Positions 1 through 7,984 of a stretch of DNA of 48,158 nucleotides are shown here, piece by piece. Source of the stretch: Pseudorhodobacter sp. (lineage in GTDB: Bacteria; Pseudomonadota; Alphaproteobacteria; Rhodobacterales; Rhodobacteraceae); the NCBI GenBank assembly GCA_029254215.1, contig JAQWYA010000130.1, positions 1 through 48,158 of the forward strand. Direction: 5' to 3'. A model generated the notes under the pieces. The model was given only the letters and a program-made list of their open reading frames with translations, had not been told where the DNA came from and did not search any database. The position numbers and the translations under genes are program-made. Every line of letters starts with the position of its first letter. The first letter of the stretch is position 1.

Positions 1-122
1 TAGCAGATCAGATCAAACATGTGTGTAAAACATCAGCAAAATAAGTGTATTTCGCTTTTATGAAGGACTGTAAATGTCACCCCTGAGGATATTTTTGAAC
101 AGATGAAATTCAGGAGTGACGC
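1..122. other. AT-rich intergenic stretch with an imperfect inverted repeat
   Basis: No gene is visible here. The stretch is much richer in A and T than the rest of the window. It carries an imperfect inverted repeat, GTCACCCCTGA at 76-86 against TCAGGAGTGAC at 110-120 (10 of 11 positions pair, 23-nt loop). It lies just beyond the stop of tag, so the repeat could end tag transcription or serve a gene left of the window. There is no T-run in the tag direction, so the terminator reading is weak. Confidence 0.3.
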
Positions 123-713
123 TTATGGGCGTTGGCCGAGGGCTGCCACATCGGCGTGGCGGTGGCAGGGGCCGATGTGATCATTCACGATCCCCGTGGC
201 TTGCATGAAAGCATAGGTGATCGTTGGCCCGCAAAAGGTGAAGCCTGCTTTGCGGAGGTCCTTTGAGATCTGCTGTGAAAGCGGCGTGTGGGCAGGAACC
301 TCTGCCATGGTTGCAAGATTGCTTTGCAAGGGCGCGCCGTCGACATAGGCCCAGAGCCAGTTGGAAAACCCGGTCGTTGCCTCGATCTTTTGGAAGGCGC
401 GCGCTGATTTGATGGCGCCTTCGATCTTGCCTCTGTGACGAATGATCCCTTTGTTTTGCAGTAATATCTCGGTTTCGGCAGATCCCCATTCGGCGATCTC
501 ATTGGGGTTAAAACCTGCAAAGGCCTCCCGAAAAGCGTCGCGTTTCTTGAGGATGGTGATCCAGGACAGGCCTGCCTGAAACCCGTCCAGAATGAGCTTT
601 TCCCACAGGGCCCGGCTCTCCCATTCGGGCACGCCCCATTCCGTGTCGTGATAGGCGATATAGAGCGGGTCCGTGCCGCACCAGTTGCAACGTGTCGGGG
701 GGGTCTGTGTCAT
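123..713 (-). CDS. tag: DNA-3-methyladenine glycosylase I
   Basis: This base-excision repair enzyme removes 3-methyladenine from alkylated DNA. The 196-residue product is the usual length for the Tag family and aligns from end to end by eye. The N-terminal part has a cysteine pair (residues 9 and 12) followed by DPLYIAYHDTEWG, and the C-terminus has NDHIGPCHRH. In E. coli Tag, Cys and His at these two ends bind the structural zinc, so the zinc snap appears intact. The central GFQAGLSWITILKKR stretch is the helix-hairpin region typical of the family. It is divergent from the EAL-domain gene. No frameshift or odd composition is seen. Confidence 0.95.
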   Translation of the reverse strand: MTQTPPTRCNWCGTDPLYIAYHDTEWGVPEWESRALWEKLILDGFQAGLSWITILKKRDAFREAFAGFNPNEIAEWGSAETEILLQNKGIIRHRGKIEGAIKSARAFQKIEATTGFSNWLWAYVDGAPLQSNLATMAEVPAHTPLSQQISKDLRKAGFTFCGPTITYAFMQATGIVNDHIGPCHRHADVAALGQRP

Positions 714-851
714 GGAAAGCCTCCGGAATATGTCGTTAAAACTGGAACGGATGGGCGATCTTTACCAGCCCTTTACGATTGCGGCAGCATTCTGTCGAGG
801 CTTTGGCGGGGCCGATGCGTGGTTGGCGCGGATCGTATTGGGGGCAGGGAA

Positions 852-1682
852 ATGGCGCGAGTCCATAAGGCAGATCTGGACCGGGGGGTGGAAAGCCCGC
901 TTGCCGCTGCCGTTACGGCGCGCGATGCCCAGACCCTGATAATGGTTCGGGATGCGATTGATAGGCGGCGCTTGCGTCTGGCCTATCAGCCGGTTGTCAC
1001 CGGGCGTGACCCCAGCCGCATCGTTTTTCACGAAGGATTGATGAGGGTTCTGGACGAATCGGGGCGGCCCATTCCCGCACGGGACTTCATGGCGGCGATT
1101 GAAACCGATGAATTGGGCCGGCTTGTCGACTGTGCGGCGCTTGATATGGGCTTGACGACGCTGGTGCGACAGCGTGACCTACGGATCTCGGTGAACATGT
1201 CTGCGCGCTCGATTGGGTACGCGCGCTGGATGCGAATCCTGAAGCGCGGGCTTGCGCAAGAACCCACGGTGGGAGAGCGGTTGATCCTTGAGATCACAGA
1301 AAGCTCCGCGATGCTTGTGCCGGAACTGGTCATATCCTTCATGGATGAAATGCAGTCCCACGGTATAAACTTTGCGCTGGATGACTTTGGGGCAGGGTAC
1401 ACGGCCTTTCGCTACCTTAAAGATTTTATGTTCGATATCATCAAGATAGATGGTCAGTTTATCCGTGACATCAGCCGCAACCCGGACAATCAGGTCCTGA
1501 CGCAAGCACTAATGTCGATTGGGGGGCATTTCGATATGCTGACGGTCGCTGAGTCGGTAGAGCGGGTGGAGGACGCGCATTGGTTGCAGCAAGCGGGGGT
1601 CGGTGCAATGCAGGGGTATTTGTTCGGTGCCCCGACTGTCCGCCCTGTCTGGATGGCGGATAGGGCCGCAAAATCCGCCTGA
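852..1682 (+). CDS. Stand-alone EAL-domain cyclic-di-GMP phosphodiesterase
   Basis: The product is predicted to hydrolyse cyclic di-GMP. I chose the ATG at 852, preceded by GGGGCAGGGA, giving 276 residues; the open frame runs further upstream but that part has no domain character. Nearly the whole protein is one EAL domain with no GGDEF, PAS or membrane segment. The signature is EGL (E61) rather than EAL. The other catalytic positions are present: N115 (SVNMSARS), E147 (LEITE), the DDFGAGY motif at 177-183, K198 (IIKIDGQF), E234 (VAESVE) and Q254 (MQGYLFG). An active enzyme is therefore expected. The partner cyclase is not in the window. It has its own promoter region opposite tag. Confidence 0.88.
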   Translation: MARVHKADLDRGVESPLAAAVTARDAQTLIMVRDAIDRRRLRLAYQPVVTGRDPSRIVFHEGLMRVLDESGRPIPARDFMAAIETDELGRLVDCAALDMGLTTLVRQRDLRISVNMSARSIGYARWMRILKRGLAQEPTVGERLILEITESSAMLVPELVISFMDEMQSHGINFALDDFGAGYTAFRYLKDFMFDIIKIDGQFIRDISRNPDNQVLTQALMSIGGHFDMLTVAESVERVEDAHWLQQAGVGAMQGYLFGAPTVRPVWMADRAAKSA

Positions 1683-1688
1683 AAAAGA

Positions 1689-1706
1689 TAGTTTACCCTT
1701 AAACTA
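1689..1706. promoter_or_regulatory. Perfect 7-bp inverted repeat between the EAL gene and phaA
   Basis: TAGTTTA and TAAACTA flank CCCT, just after the stop of the EAL gene and about 115 nt before phaA. The AT-only arms differ from the surrounding GC-rich DNA. It could be an operator for phaA-phaB or the end of the EAL transcript. It does not match the CTGC/GCAG half sites known for PhaR. Confidence 0.3.
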
Positions 1707-1819
1707 CTTTCTGGGCGCGCCGATTTCCTTGCTTTTGCGACGCATTGCGCTTAGGCCAAACTCGAGGGGGGCAAAGCACAGCGTTTGCCCCGTCAATGGC
1801 CAATGGAAAGGACCCCAGA

Positions 1820-2995
1820 ATGACCAATGTCGTTATCGTTTCGGCAGCAAGAACCGCGGTTGGCAGCTTTAACGGCGCTTTCGCATCCACCCCCGCCCAT
1901 GATCTGGGCGCCGCGGTGATCAGCGAAGTCGTGTCGCGCGCGGGCGTCGAAAAGGCGGAAGTGGAAGAGACCATCCTTGGCCAGGTGCTGACTGCGGGTC
2001 AGGGCCAGAACCCGGCGCGTCAGGCCCATATCAAAGCTGGCCTGATGCAGGAAGCCTCTGCTTGGTCTCTCAATCAGGTCTGCGGTTCGGGTTTGCGCGC
2101 CGTGGCGCTGGGCGCACAGCATGTACAGTTGGGTGACGCGGCGATTGTTGTTGCTGGCGGCCAAGAAAACATGTCCCTCTCCCCCCATGTTGCGCATCTG
2201 CGCGCGGGCCAGAAGATGGGCGACCTCAACTTCATCGACAGCATGATCCGGGACGGCCTTTGGGACGCTTTCAACGGCTACCACATGGGACAAACCGCTG
2301 AAAATGTTGCGAATAAATGGCAGATCAGCCGTGAGATGCAGGATGAATTCGCGCTCGCCAGTCAGAACAAAGCAGAGGCCGCGCAAAAGGCCGGACGTTT
2401 CGCGGATGAGATTGTGGCCTTCACGATCAAGACCCGTAAGGGCGATGTGACTGTGGATGCCGATGAATACATCCGGCATGGTGCCACGATTGAATCCATG
2501 CAAAAGCTGCGCCCGGCCTTCACCAAGGACGGCTCGGTGACGGCGGCAAATGCCTCGGGTCTGAACGATGGCGCTGCGGCTGTGTTGCTGATGTCGGAAG
2601 AGGAAGCTGCAAAGCGCGGTTTGACCCCACTTGCACGCATTGCCTCCTATGCGACGGCGGGCCTTGATCCGGCAATCATGGGCGTCGGCCCGATCCACGC
2701 TAGCCGCAAGGCGCTCGCCAAAGCGGGCTGGAACGCCGCTGACCTCGACCTGGTCGAGGCGAATGAGGCTTTCGCCGCGCAAGCCTGTGCTGTGAACAAG
2801 GATATGGGCTGGGATCCGGCGAAGGTGAACGTCAATGGCGGCGCGATCGCGATTGGTCACCCGATTGGTGCCTCCGGGGCACGGATCCTGAACACGCTCT
2901 TGTTCCAGATGAAACGTCAGGGGGCCAATAAGGGTCTGGCAACGCTGTGCATCGGCGGCGGCATGGGCGTCGCAATGTGCCTTGAGCGCGCCTAA
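1820..2995 (+). CDS. phaA: Acetyl-CoA acetyltransferase (biosynthetic thiolase)
   Basis: The enzyme condenses two acetyl-CoA into acetoacetyl-CoA, the first step toward polyhydroxybutyrate; it also acts in the ethylmalonyl-CoA route of these bacteria. The ATG at 1820 follows GGAAAGGACCCCAGA and gives 391 residues, the family's normal length. The catalytic triad is complete: C88 in [12 protein letters not shown]347 in [11 protein letters not shown] and C377 in CIGGGMG, each one position off the Zoogloea ramigera thiolase numbering. phaB follows 90 nt downstream on the same strand, so the two probably form one transcript that ends at the hairpin at 3830-3865. No polymerase (phaC) is present in the window. 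Confidence 0.95.
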   Translation: MTNVVIVSAARTAVGSFNGAFASTPAHDLGAAVISEVVSRAGVEKAEVEETILGQVLTAGQGQNPARQAHIKAGLMQEASAWSLNQVCGSGLRAVALGAQHVQLGDAAIVVAGGQENMSLSPHVAHLRAGQKMGDLNFIDSMIRDGLWDAFNGYHMGQTAENVANKWQISREMQDEFALASQNKAEAAQKAGRFADEIVAFTIKTRKGDVTVDADEYIRHGATIESMQKLRPAFTKDGSVTAANASGLNDGAAAVLLMSEEEAAKRGLTPLARIASYATAGLDPAIMGVGPIHASRKALAKAGWNAADLDLVEANEAFAAQACAVNKDMGWDPAKVNVNGGAIAIGHPIGASGARILNTLLFQMKRQGANKGLATLCIGGGMGVAMCLERA

Positions 2996-3085
2996 TCCTT
3001 TGCGGAAAACGAGGGCGCAATAATATTGCGCTCTCGTCACCCTTTCGCTAATAGTATTTCAAGTCAATCTTCTGGAGGAAACCTC

Positions 3086-3811
3086 ATGTCCAAAGTCGCC
3101 CTTGTCACCGGGGGGTCGCGCGGTATTGGCGCGGCTATTTCTATCGCTCTGAAAGAGGCCGGCTATACCGTTGCCGCCAACTATGCTGGCAATGATGAAG
3201 CCGCAGCCAAGTTCACCGCCGAAACCGGGATCAAGACCTATAAGTGGTCCGTCGCGGATTATGACGCTTGCGCCGCAGGCGTTGCTCAGGTGGAGGCTGA
3301 TCTGGGCCCGGTTTCCGTGCTGGTAAACAACGCCGGTATTACGCGCGACTCCATGTTCCACAAGATGACTCCGCAGCAGTGGAAAGAGGTCATCGACACA
3401 AACCTCACCGGCCTGTTCAACATGACCCACCCACTTTGGGGCGGCATGCGCGACCGGAAATTCGGCCGCGTTGTGAATATTTCCTCGATCAATGGCCAGA
3501 AGGGCCAAGCGGGTCAGGCGAACTATTCCGCCGCCAAGTCCGGCGATCTTGGCTTTACCAAGGCTTTGGCTCAGGAAGGCGCCCGCGCTGGCATCACCGT
3601 CAACGCGATCTGCCCCGGCTATATCGGGACAGAAATGGTCCGCGCCATTGACGAAAAAGTCCTGAAAGAGCGGATCATCCCGCAGATTCCGGTCGGACGT
3701 TTGGGTGAACCCGAAGAGATCGCGCGCTGTGTGGTCTTCCTCGCTTCCGAAGATGCGGGCTTCATCACCGGATCCACGCTCAGCGCAAACGGCGGCCAAT
3801 TCTTCGTCTAA
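3086..3811 (+). CDS. phaB: Acetoacetyl-CoA reductase
   Basis: This NADPH-dependent short-chain dehydrogenase reduces acetoacetyl-CoA to (R)-3-hydroxybutyryl-CoA, the monomer for polyhydroxybutyrate. The start at 3086 has a strong ribosome site, GGAGGAAACCTC-ATG, and gives 241 residues as expected for PhaB. It shows the cofactor motif GGSRGIG at 9-15, the NNAG motif, and the catalytic Ser-Tyr-Lys set in NISSINGQ and NYSAAKSG. The sequence ITGSTLSANGGQFFV at the C-terminus is typical of PhaB rather than FabG. It follows phaA and is closed by an intrinsic terminator. Confidence 0.95.
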   Translation: MSKVALVTGGSRGIGAAISIALKEAGYTVAANYAGNDEAAAKFTAETGIKTYKWSVADYDACAAGVAQVEADLGPVSVLVNNAGITRDSMFHKMTPQQWKEVIDTNLTGLFNMTHPLWGGMRDRKFGRVVNISSINGQKGQAGQANYSAAKSGDLGFTKALAQEGARAGITVNAICPGYIGTEMVRAIDEKVLKERIIPQIPVGRLGEPEEIARCVVFLASEDAGFITGSTLSANGGQFFV

Positions 3812-3829
3812 GACCTGAGCTTTGAATGC

Positions 3830-3865
3830 AAAAAGGGGCCAGAGCATCGCTGCTGGCCCCTTTTT
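3830..3865 (+). terminator. Intrinsic terminator of phaA-phaB
   Basis: A perfect 13-bp stem, AAAAAGGGGCCAG at 3830-3842 and CTGGCCCCTTTTT at 3853-3865, encloses a 10-nt loop and ends in a T-run. It stands 18 nt after the phaB stop. Because both arms carry A/T ends it could work on either strand, but only phaB points into it. Confidence 0.92.
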
Positions 3866-3873
3866 CCGTTGTG

Positions 3874-3896
3874 ATTTCTTCTTGGAAAAAATACCT
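3874..3896 (+). repeat. 23-nt interspersed intergenic element, copy 1
   Basis: The sequence ATTTCTTCTTGG followed by six A and TACCT is identical over 23 nt to 40031-40053. This copy sits between the phaB terminator and the DMT transporter gene, on the plus strand. It can fold as an imperfect hairpin around TTG. I recall near-identical strings as common in Rhodobacteraceae intergenic regions, but their function is not known to me. Confidence 0.6.
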
Positions 3897-3929
3897 GATC
3901 CCGACAGATCAATCAGGGATAAGCGCAAA

Positions 3930-4787
3930 ATGACACGCAACCGGGCCACCCTCATCGGCTTTACCGCGGTCTTGATGTGGGCGCTTCTGGCCTTGTTCAC
4001 CGTCGGGTCCGCCCCGGTGCCACCGTTCTTGCTGAACGCCCTCTGCTTCGGCATCGGCGGGGGGCTCTCGCTGATCTGGGTGCTTGCGACACGGGACGCT
4101 GGAATTTTCAGGGGGATCGGCTGGAAAGTCTATACCTTTGGAGTGATAGGGCTTTTTGGCTATCACTTCCTGTATTTCTCGGCTTTGCGCATGGCTCCGG
4201 CTGCCGAAGCCGGATTGATCGCCTATCTGTGGCCTTTGTTTATCGTTCTGTTCTCGGGCCTCTTGCCCGGAGAACGTTTGAGCCGCCTGCATATCCTCGG
4301 CGCCCTGCTTGCTTTTGCCGGGGCCGCAATGATCGTTCTGCGCAGCGGGGCATCGTTTCAGGCAGAGGGATTGCCCGGTTTCGGACTGGCCTTTCTGGCG
4401 TCGCTGACATGGGCGGGATATTCGGTCCTGTCGCGCAAATTGGGCAGCGTTCCGACAGAATCGGTGGTTCTGTTCTGCTTGGGCACAGCCCTGCTTTCAA
4501 CGATTGCCCATCTGATGTTTGAAACAACCGTCTTTCCCCTCGACCTCTGGGGTTGGGGGGCATTGGTGGCGCTTGGCCTTGGCCCCGTTGGGCTCGCGTT
4601 TTTCACTTGGGATATCGGAATGAAGCGCGGAGACATCCAGCTTTTGGGCGTCGCGTCCTACGCTGCACCTCTTTTGTCAACCATCGCGCTTGTTCTGGCG
4701 GGCATTGCTGAACCAACAGTTCAACTGCTTGTCGCTGCCGGGTTTATCACGGCGGGTGCGGCACTGGCGGCGCGCGCCAGTGCCTGA
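3930..4787 (+). CDS. DMT-superfamily exporter, EamA/YddG-like
   Basis: This is an inner-membrane carrier with ten predicted hydrophobic segments in two EamA halves. The ATG at 3930 follows AGGGATAAGCGCAAA and gives 285 residues, close to the 293 of E. coli YddG, an exporter of aromatic amino acids. The opening MTRNRATLIGF resembles YddG-type proteins, and the second half contains SLTWAGYSVLSRK and GVASYAAPLLSTIALVLAG, the usual EamA signatures. The substrate is not shown by the sequence; an aromatic amino acid is the best guess. It is transcribed separately from phaB, beyond the terminator and the 23-nt repeat. Confidence 0.82.
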   Translation: MTRNRATLIGFTAVLMWALLALFTVGSAPVPPFLLNALCFGIGGGLSLIWVLATRDAGIFRGIGWKVYTFGVIGLFGYHFLYFSALRMAPAAEAGLIAYLWPLFIVLFSGLLPGERLSRLHILGALLAFAGAAMIVLRSGASFQAEGLPGFGLAFLASLTWAGYSVLSRKLGSVPTESVVLFCLGTALLSTIAHLMFETTVFPLDLWGWGALVALGLGPVGLAFFTWDIGMKRGDIQLLGVASYAAPLLSTIALVLAGIAEPTVQLLVAAGFITAGAALAARASA

Positions 4788-4799
4788 AATTCCTGAGGA

Positions 4800-4964
4800 T
4801 TATGGCGCGAGGCGCGTAATCTCCTCCTTCAGGCGAAGCTTTTGCTTCTTGAGTTCGGCAATCTTCAAAGCGTCTGTCGCGGGGCTGCGTTGGGCTTGTT
4901 CAACCATGTGAGAGAGATTTTCGTGTTTGCGGCGCAATTCCTGAAGATGCGAAGCTACGGTCAT
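4800..4964 (-). CDS. YdcH-family (DUF465) small protein
   Basis: This 54-residue protein begins MTVASHLQELRRKHENLSHM and is followed by a charged helix ending KLRLKEEITRLAP. That is the two-helix layout of the DUF465/YdcH family, whose function is unknown. The start is secure because AGGAGGACAAGG precedes the ATG. It faces the DMT transporter gene, with only 12 nt between the two stops, and no terminator hairpin is visible between them. It is too short for routine ORF lists. Confidence 0.88.
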   Translation of the reverse strand: MTVASHLQELRRKHENLSHMVEQAQRSPATDALKIAELKKQKLRLKEEITRLAP

Positions 4965-5064
4965 CCTTGTCCTCCTATGACAGATTCATGAACCCTTAGT
5001 GCACCACAGGACGCGGTGTTTGTCACCAAAAACCGAAAGCCCTAAGCCAAGCTTTGCCTAAAAC

Positions 5065-5823
5065 TCAATCGAACAGGTGGCAAAGGCCTTCGCCATAGCG
5101 AAAGACACGCTCGGCAGCAGGGCTGTGGTTGTCGCGATCGCCCGGATGGGCAACGCCCTCATGCAGGACAAAGGGGGCCAGCAGGCGCAATCCGCCGCGC
5201 CCGCCCTTGCGCGCGCGCAGCACGATCCGGCCTGCGTCCCGCCCCGGACGGGGGCAAAACGGCAGCACGGTGACCGATCCCATCCGCGGCGCGAGGCCCA
5301 ACAGCGCATCGGTCAGACGGTCGGTCCGGATAATCAGGGTAAGCCAGCCGCCGGGGGCCACGCGGCGCACGGCAGCTGCCATCCAATCGGCAAGGCTGAC
5401 CTCTTCGCGGCGGGCGACATCGCGGCCCGCATCATGGGCGGGCGTGCCCCCCGGTGGGTGATAAGGGGGGTTGGTGATCACATGGTCAAAGTTGTGGCGC
5501 AGTTCCCTTGGCATCTCCAGGACTGACCCGGTAGAGATCTCCATATTCGCGCCGGCCCGCGCGGCATTGCGTCGCGCAAGGTCGGCGTAGGCGGGTTGCA
5601 GCTCCAGCCCTGACAGTTGCAAGCCCGGCACACGGCTTGCAAGGCACAGGGCCGCCGCCCCGACGCCACAGCCCAGATCCAGAACCGACTGGCCCGGCCC
5701 GGCCCCGCAACAGGCCGCCAACAGCACCGGGTCGGTCGCGGCGCGATACCCTTTCAACGGCTGGAAAAGGTACAGCTTTCCGCCCAGAAAGGCATCGTCG
5801 CTGGTCTCTTCAAGCGGAAACAT
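5065..5823 (-). CDS. TrmN6-like class I SAM methyltransferase
   Basis: The 252-residue protein has an S-adenosylmethionine-binding motif DLGCGVGAAAL at 49-59 and a catalytic NPPY at 118-121, the signature of enzymes that methylate an amino group on adenine, cytosine or glutamine. The opening, LGGKLYLFQPLKGYRAATDPVLL, matches E. coli TrmN6 (YfiC), which modifies A37 of tRNA-Val. That is the most likely activity. Its ATG comes directly after the stop of the DUF2007 gene with no spacer, so the two are translationally coupled and belong to one operon. Confidence 0.85.
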   Translation of the reverse strand: MFPLEETSDDAFLGGKLYLFQPLKGYRAATDPVLLAACCGAGPGQSVLDLGCGVGAAALCLASRVPGLQLSGLELQPAYADLARRNAARAGANMEISTGSVLEMPRELRHNFDHVITNPPYHPPGGTPAHDAGRDVARREEVSLADWMAAAVRRVAPGGWLTLIIRTDRLTDALLGLAPRMGSVTVLPFCPRPGRDAGRIVLRARKGGRGGLRLLAPFVLHEGVAHPGDRDNHSPAAERVFRYGEGLCHLFD

Positions 5824-6039
5824 TCAAAGCCCCGTTGGGATTTCGTTGTCCGAAAGCACGCTGCGCGCCATGAACAGATCGACCTCTCGCACCATAAGGC
5901 GGCGGGGAAACAGCCCGATTGACCCTTCAAGGATGCTCATATGGACGTCCATTTCAAATGTAGCTATACCCTCGCCCTGCAAAAGAGCGGAGGCCCATGC
6001 GATGATCGTCGGATCGGTGGTGCGCAAAACTTCTTTCAT
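5824..6039 (-). CDS. DUF2007 domain protein
   Basis: This 71-residue protein starts MKEVLRTTDPTIIAWASALL and contains the compact alpha-beta fold of DUF2007, a family resembling signal-transducing PII-like folds but without known activity. I chose the ATG at 6039 because the family normally starts at this point; the longer upstream reading would run into the divergent polyprenyl synthase promoter. No good ribosome site is visible. Its stop codon abuts the start of the TrmN6-like gene. Confidence 0.8.
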   Translation of the reverse strand: MKEVLRTTDPTIIAWASALLQGEGIATFEMDVHMSILEGSIGLFPRRLMVREVDLFMARSVLSDNEIPTGL

Positions 6040-6127
6040 GCTATGGACATAGTGGGCGAATGAGGAACTGTCGAGTTCGCTGACGCTTCCGTGACAGAAC
6101 CGGGGCGGCAAGGGGAATGAAACAACT

Positions 6128-7135
6128 GTGGACACTCGGATGAACGACGGCGAAAGCAAACCGCAAGACAGGCTGGCTGACTGGCTGGCCGAGGATATGA
6201 TCGCGGTGAATGCCTTGATCCGGGAACGGATGGCGTCCGAACACGCGCCCCGAATCCCGGAGGTGACAGCGCATCTGGTCGAGGCAGGTGGCAAACGGCT
6301 GCGCCCGATGCTGACGCTGGCTGCGGCGCGGATCTGTGGGTACACGGGCCCGTTTCATGTTCATCTGGCAGCCACGGTGGAATTCATTCACACCGCGACC
6401 TTGCTGCATGACGATGTTGTGGATGAAAGCACGCGGCGTCGCGGCAGGCCAACGGCGAACCTGCTTTGGGACAATAAATCGAGCGTGCTTGTGGGGGATT
6501 ACCTCTTTTCCCGCTCTTTCCAGTTGATGGTCGAAACAGGGTCCTTGCGGGTTCTCGATATTCTGGCGAATGCCTCGGCCACGATTGCGGAAGGCGAAGT
6601 TCTGCAACTGACCGCAGCACAGGATCTGGCGACGACCGAAGCGATTTATCTTCAAGTGGTGCGCGGGAAAACCGCCGCGCTGTTTTCGGCGGCGACCGAA
6701 GTGGGCGGCGTCATCGCGGGCGCGCCCGAGGCGCAGGTCCGAGCCCTGTTCACCTATGGCGATGCCTTGGGCGTGGCCTTTCAGATCGTCGATGATCTTC
6801 TGGATTACGGCGGCACGGCCGAAGCAATCGGCAAGAATACCGGCGATGATTTCCGTGAACGCAAGCTGACGCTGCCGGTCATCAAAGCCGTTGCCCAAGC
6901 CTCGGAAAAGGAGCGGGCCTTCTGGCAGCGCACCATCGAAAAAGGTGTGCAAAACGAGGGCGATCTGGCCGAAGCGATGGCGATCATGGCGCGGCATGGC
7001 GCGATGGAGGCTGCGCGGAGCGATGCGCTGGCTTGGGCAAAGATTGCCCGCGACGCGCTGGGTGAACTGCCCGACCATCCGCTGCGGGCCATGCTGGATG
7101 ATCTGGCAGGTTACGTCATTTCCCGGATCAACTGA
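6128..7135 (+). CDS. ispB: Polyprenyl diphosphate synthase (octaprenyl/decaprenyl type)
   Basis: The enzyme makes the long isoprenoid tail of ubiquinone from farnesyl diphosphate and isopentenyl diphosphate. The 335-residue product has both aspartate-rich motifs, DDVVD at 95-99 and DDLLD at 222-226, and GGKRLRP at 54-60. There is no bulky aromatic block just before the first motif, so a long chain is expected; the exact length cannot be read. The GTG at 6128 lies about 10 nt after AAGGGGA; an in-frame ATG at 6140 is the alternative. Its stop is only 6 nt from the stop of the opposing ispE gene. Confidence 0.9.
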   Translation: MDTRMNDGESKPQDRLADWLAEDMIAVNALIRERMASEHAPRIPEVTAHLVEAGGKRLRPMLTLAAARICGYTGPFHVHLAATVEFIHTATLLHDDVVDESTRRRGRPTANLLWDNKSSVLVGDYLFSRSFQLMVETGSLRVLDILANASATIAEGEVLQLTAAQDLATTEAIYLQVVRGKTAALFSAATEVGGVIAGAPEAQVRALFTYGDALGVAFQIVDDLLDYGGTAEAIGKNTGDDFRERKLTLPVIKAVAQASEKERAFWQRTIEKGVQNEGDLAEAMAIMARHGAMEAARSDALAWAKIARDALGELPDHPLRAMLDDLAGYVISRIN

Positions 7136-7141
7136 CCGGGT

Positions 7142-7984
7142 TCACTCCAGCATCTCGGCTTCGGCGACCCACCAATCGGGGTGGGCGGCCTGAAGCTTTG
7201 CCTCTGCCCGGCCCGAGTGGTCAGCCTCCGCGAACAGGCCAAAACAGGTCGCCCCCGAGCCGGACATCCGGGCCAGAAGGCATCCGGGTTCAGAGGCAAG
7301 GCTGTCCAGCACCTGCCCGATCCGGGGAGCCACGGAAATTGCGGCGGCTTCCAGATCATTGCGCCCGGCTTTCAGGAAATCGACAAGCGCCTCGATCGTG
7401 CTGAACAGGGGGATGTCGGCGGGCATGGGGGCATTGTCGCGCTTTTCCAACGCCTTGAAGACCAAGGGTGTCGAGAGCGCAATACCGGGATTGACCAGAA
7501 CCAGCCGCGCCTTTGGCAGCGGGGCTGACAAGGGTTCAAGCCAATCCCCAATTCCCTGCATCCGGCAGGGGCGCCCGGCAAGACACACCGGCACATCCGC
7601 TCCCAGCGCGGTCACCTCCGCAGGCGCGGGTAGGGGCAGGCCCCAAAGTGCTGCCAGCGCGCGCAGCGTTGCCGCCGCATCCGCAGACCCGCCCCCAATC
7701 CCCGAGGCGACAGGCAGACGTTTTTCCAGCGTCAAACCGGCACCCAGATCCGCCCCAAAGGCCCGCGCGGCCCGCAAGACGAGGTTGTCGGGGCTGACGG
7801 GCAGGTTGGCCGCCTGCGCCCCGGTGATTGACAGGGACAGCCCCTTGGCTGCGGGATCGGCGGTTATTTGATCCCCGACCCCGGCAAAAACCACCAAACT
7901 GTCCAGCAGATGATAGCCATCGGCCCGCTGGCCGGTGACGTGGAGGGTCAGATTGATCTTGGCAGGGGCGAACTCAGTTCGCAT
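7142..7984 (-). CDS. ispE: 4-diphosphocytidyl-2-C-methyl-D-erythritol kinase
   Basis: IspE phosphorylates CDP-methylerythritol in the non-mevalonate route to isopentenyl diphosphate, the building block used by the polyprenyl synthase encoded on the opposite strand. The 280-residue protein opens [18 protein letters not shown] with the conserved lysine, and has the GHMP-kinase ATP loop [15 protein letters not shown] at 91-105 and a C-terminal [13 protein letters not shown] loop. The ATG at 7984 overlaps the last 11 nt of the TPR gene, so translation is coupled to it. The upstream extension in the same frame is a shadow of the TPR gene. Confidence 0.94.
   Translation of the reverse strand: MRTEFAPAKINLTLHVTGQRADGYHLLDSLVVFAGVGDQITADPAAKGLSLSITGAQAANLPVSPDNLVLRAARAFGADLGAGLTLEKRLPVASGIGGGSADAAATLRALAALWGLPLPAPAEVTALGADVPVCLAGRPCRMQGIGDWLEPLSAPLPKARLVLVNPGIALSTPLVFKALEKRDNAPMPADIPLFSTIEALVDFLKAGRNDLEAAAISVAPRIGQVLDSLASEPGCLLARMSGSGATCFGLFAEADHSGRAEAKLQAAHPDWWVAEAEMLE

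Noticed and set aside
1793-3040. 415-codon minus-strand ORF opposite phaA
   Set aside because: It is antisense to an intact thiolase and has no domain signature.
3059-4054. 331-codon minus-strand ORF across phaB and its terminator
   Set aside because: It runs through two real genes and a terminator hairpin and has no family features.
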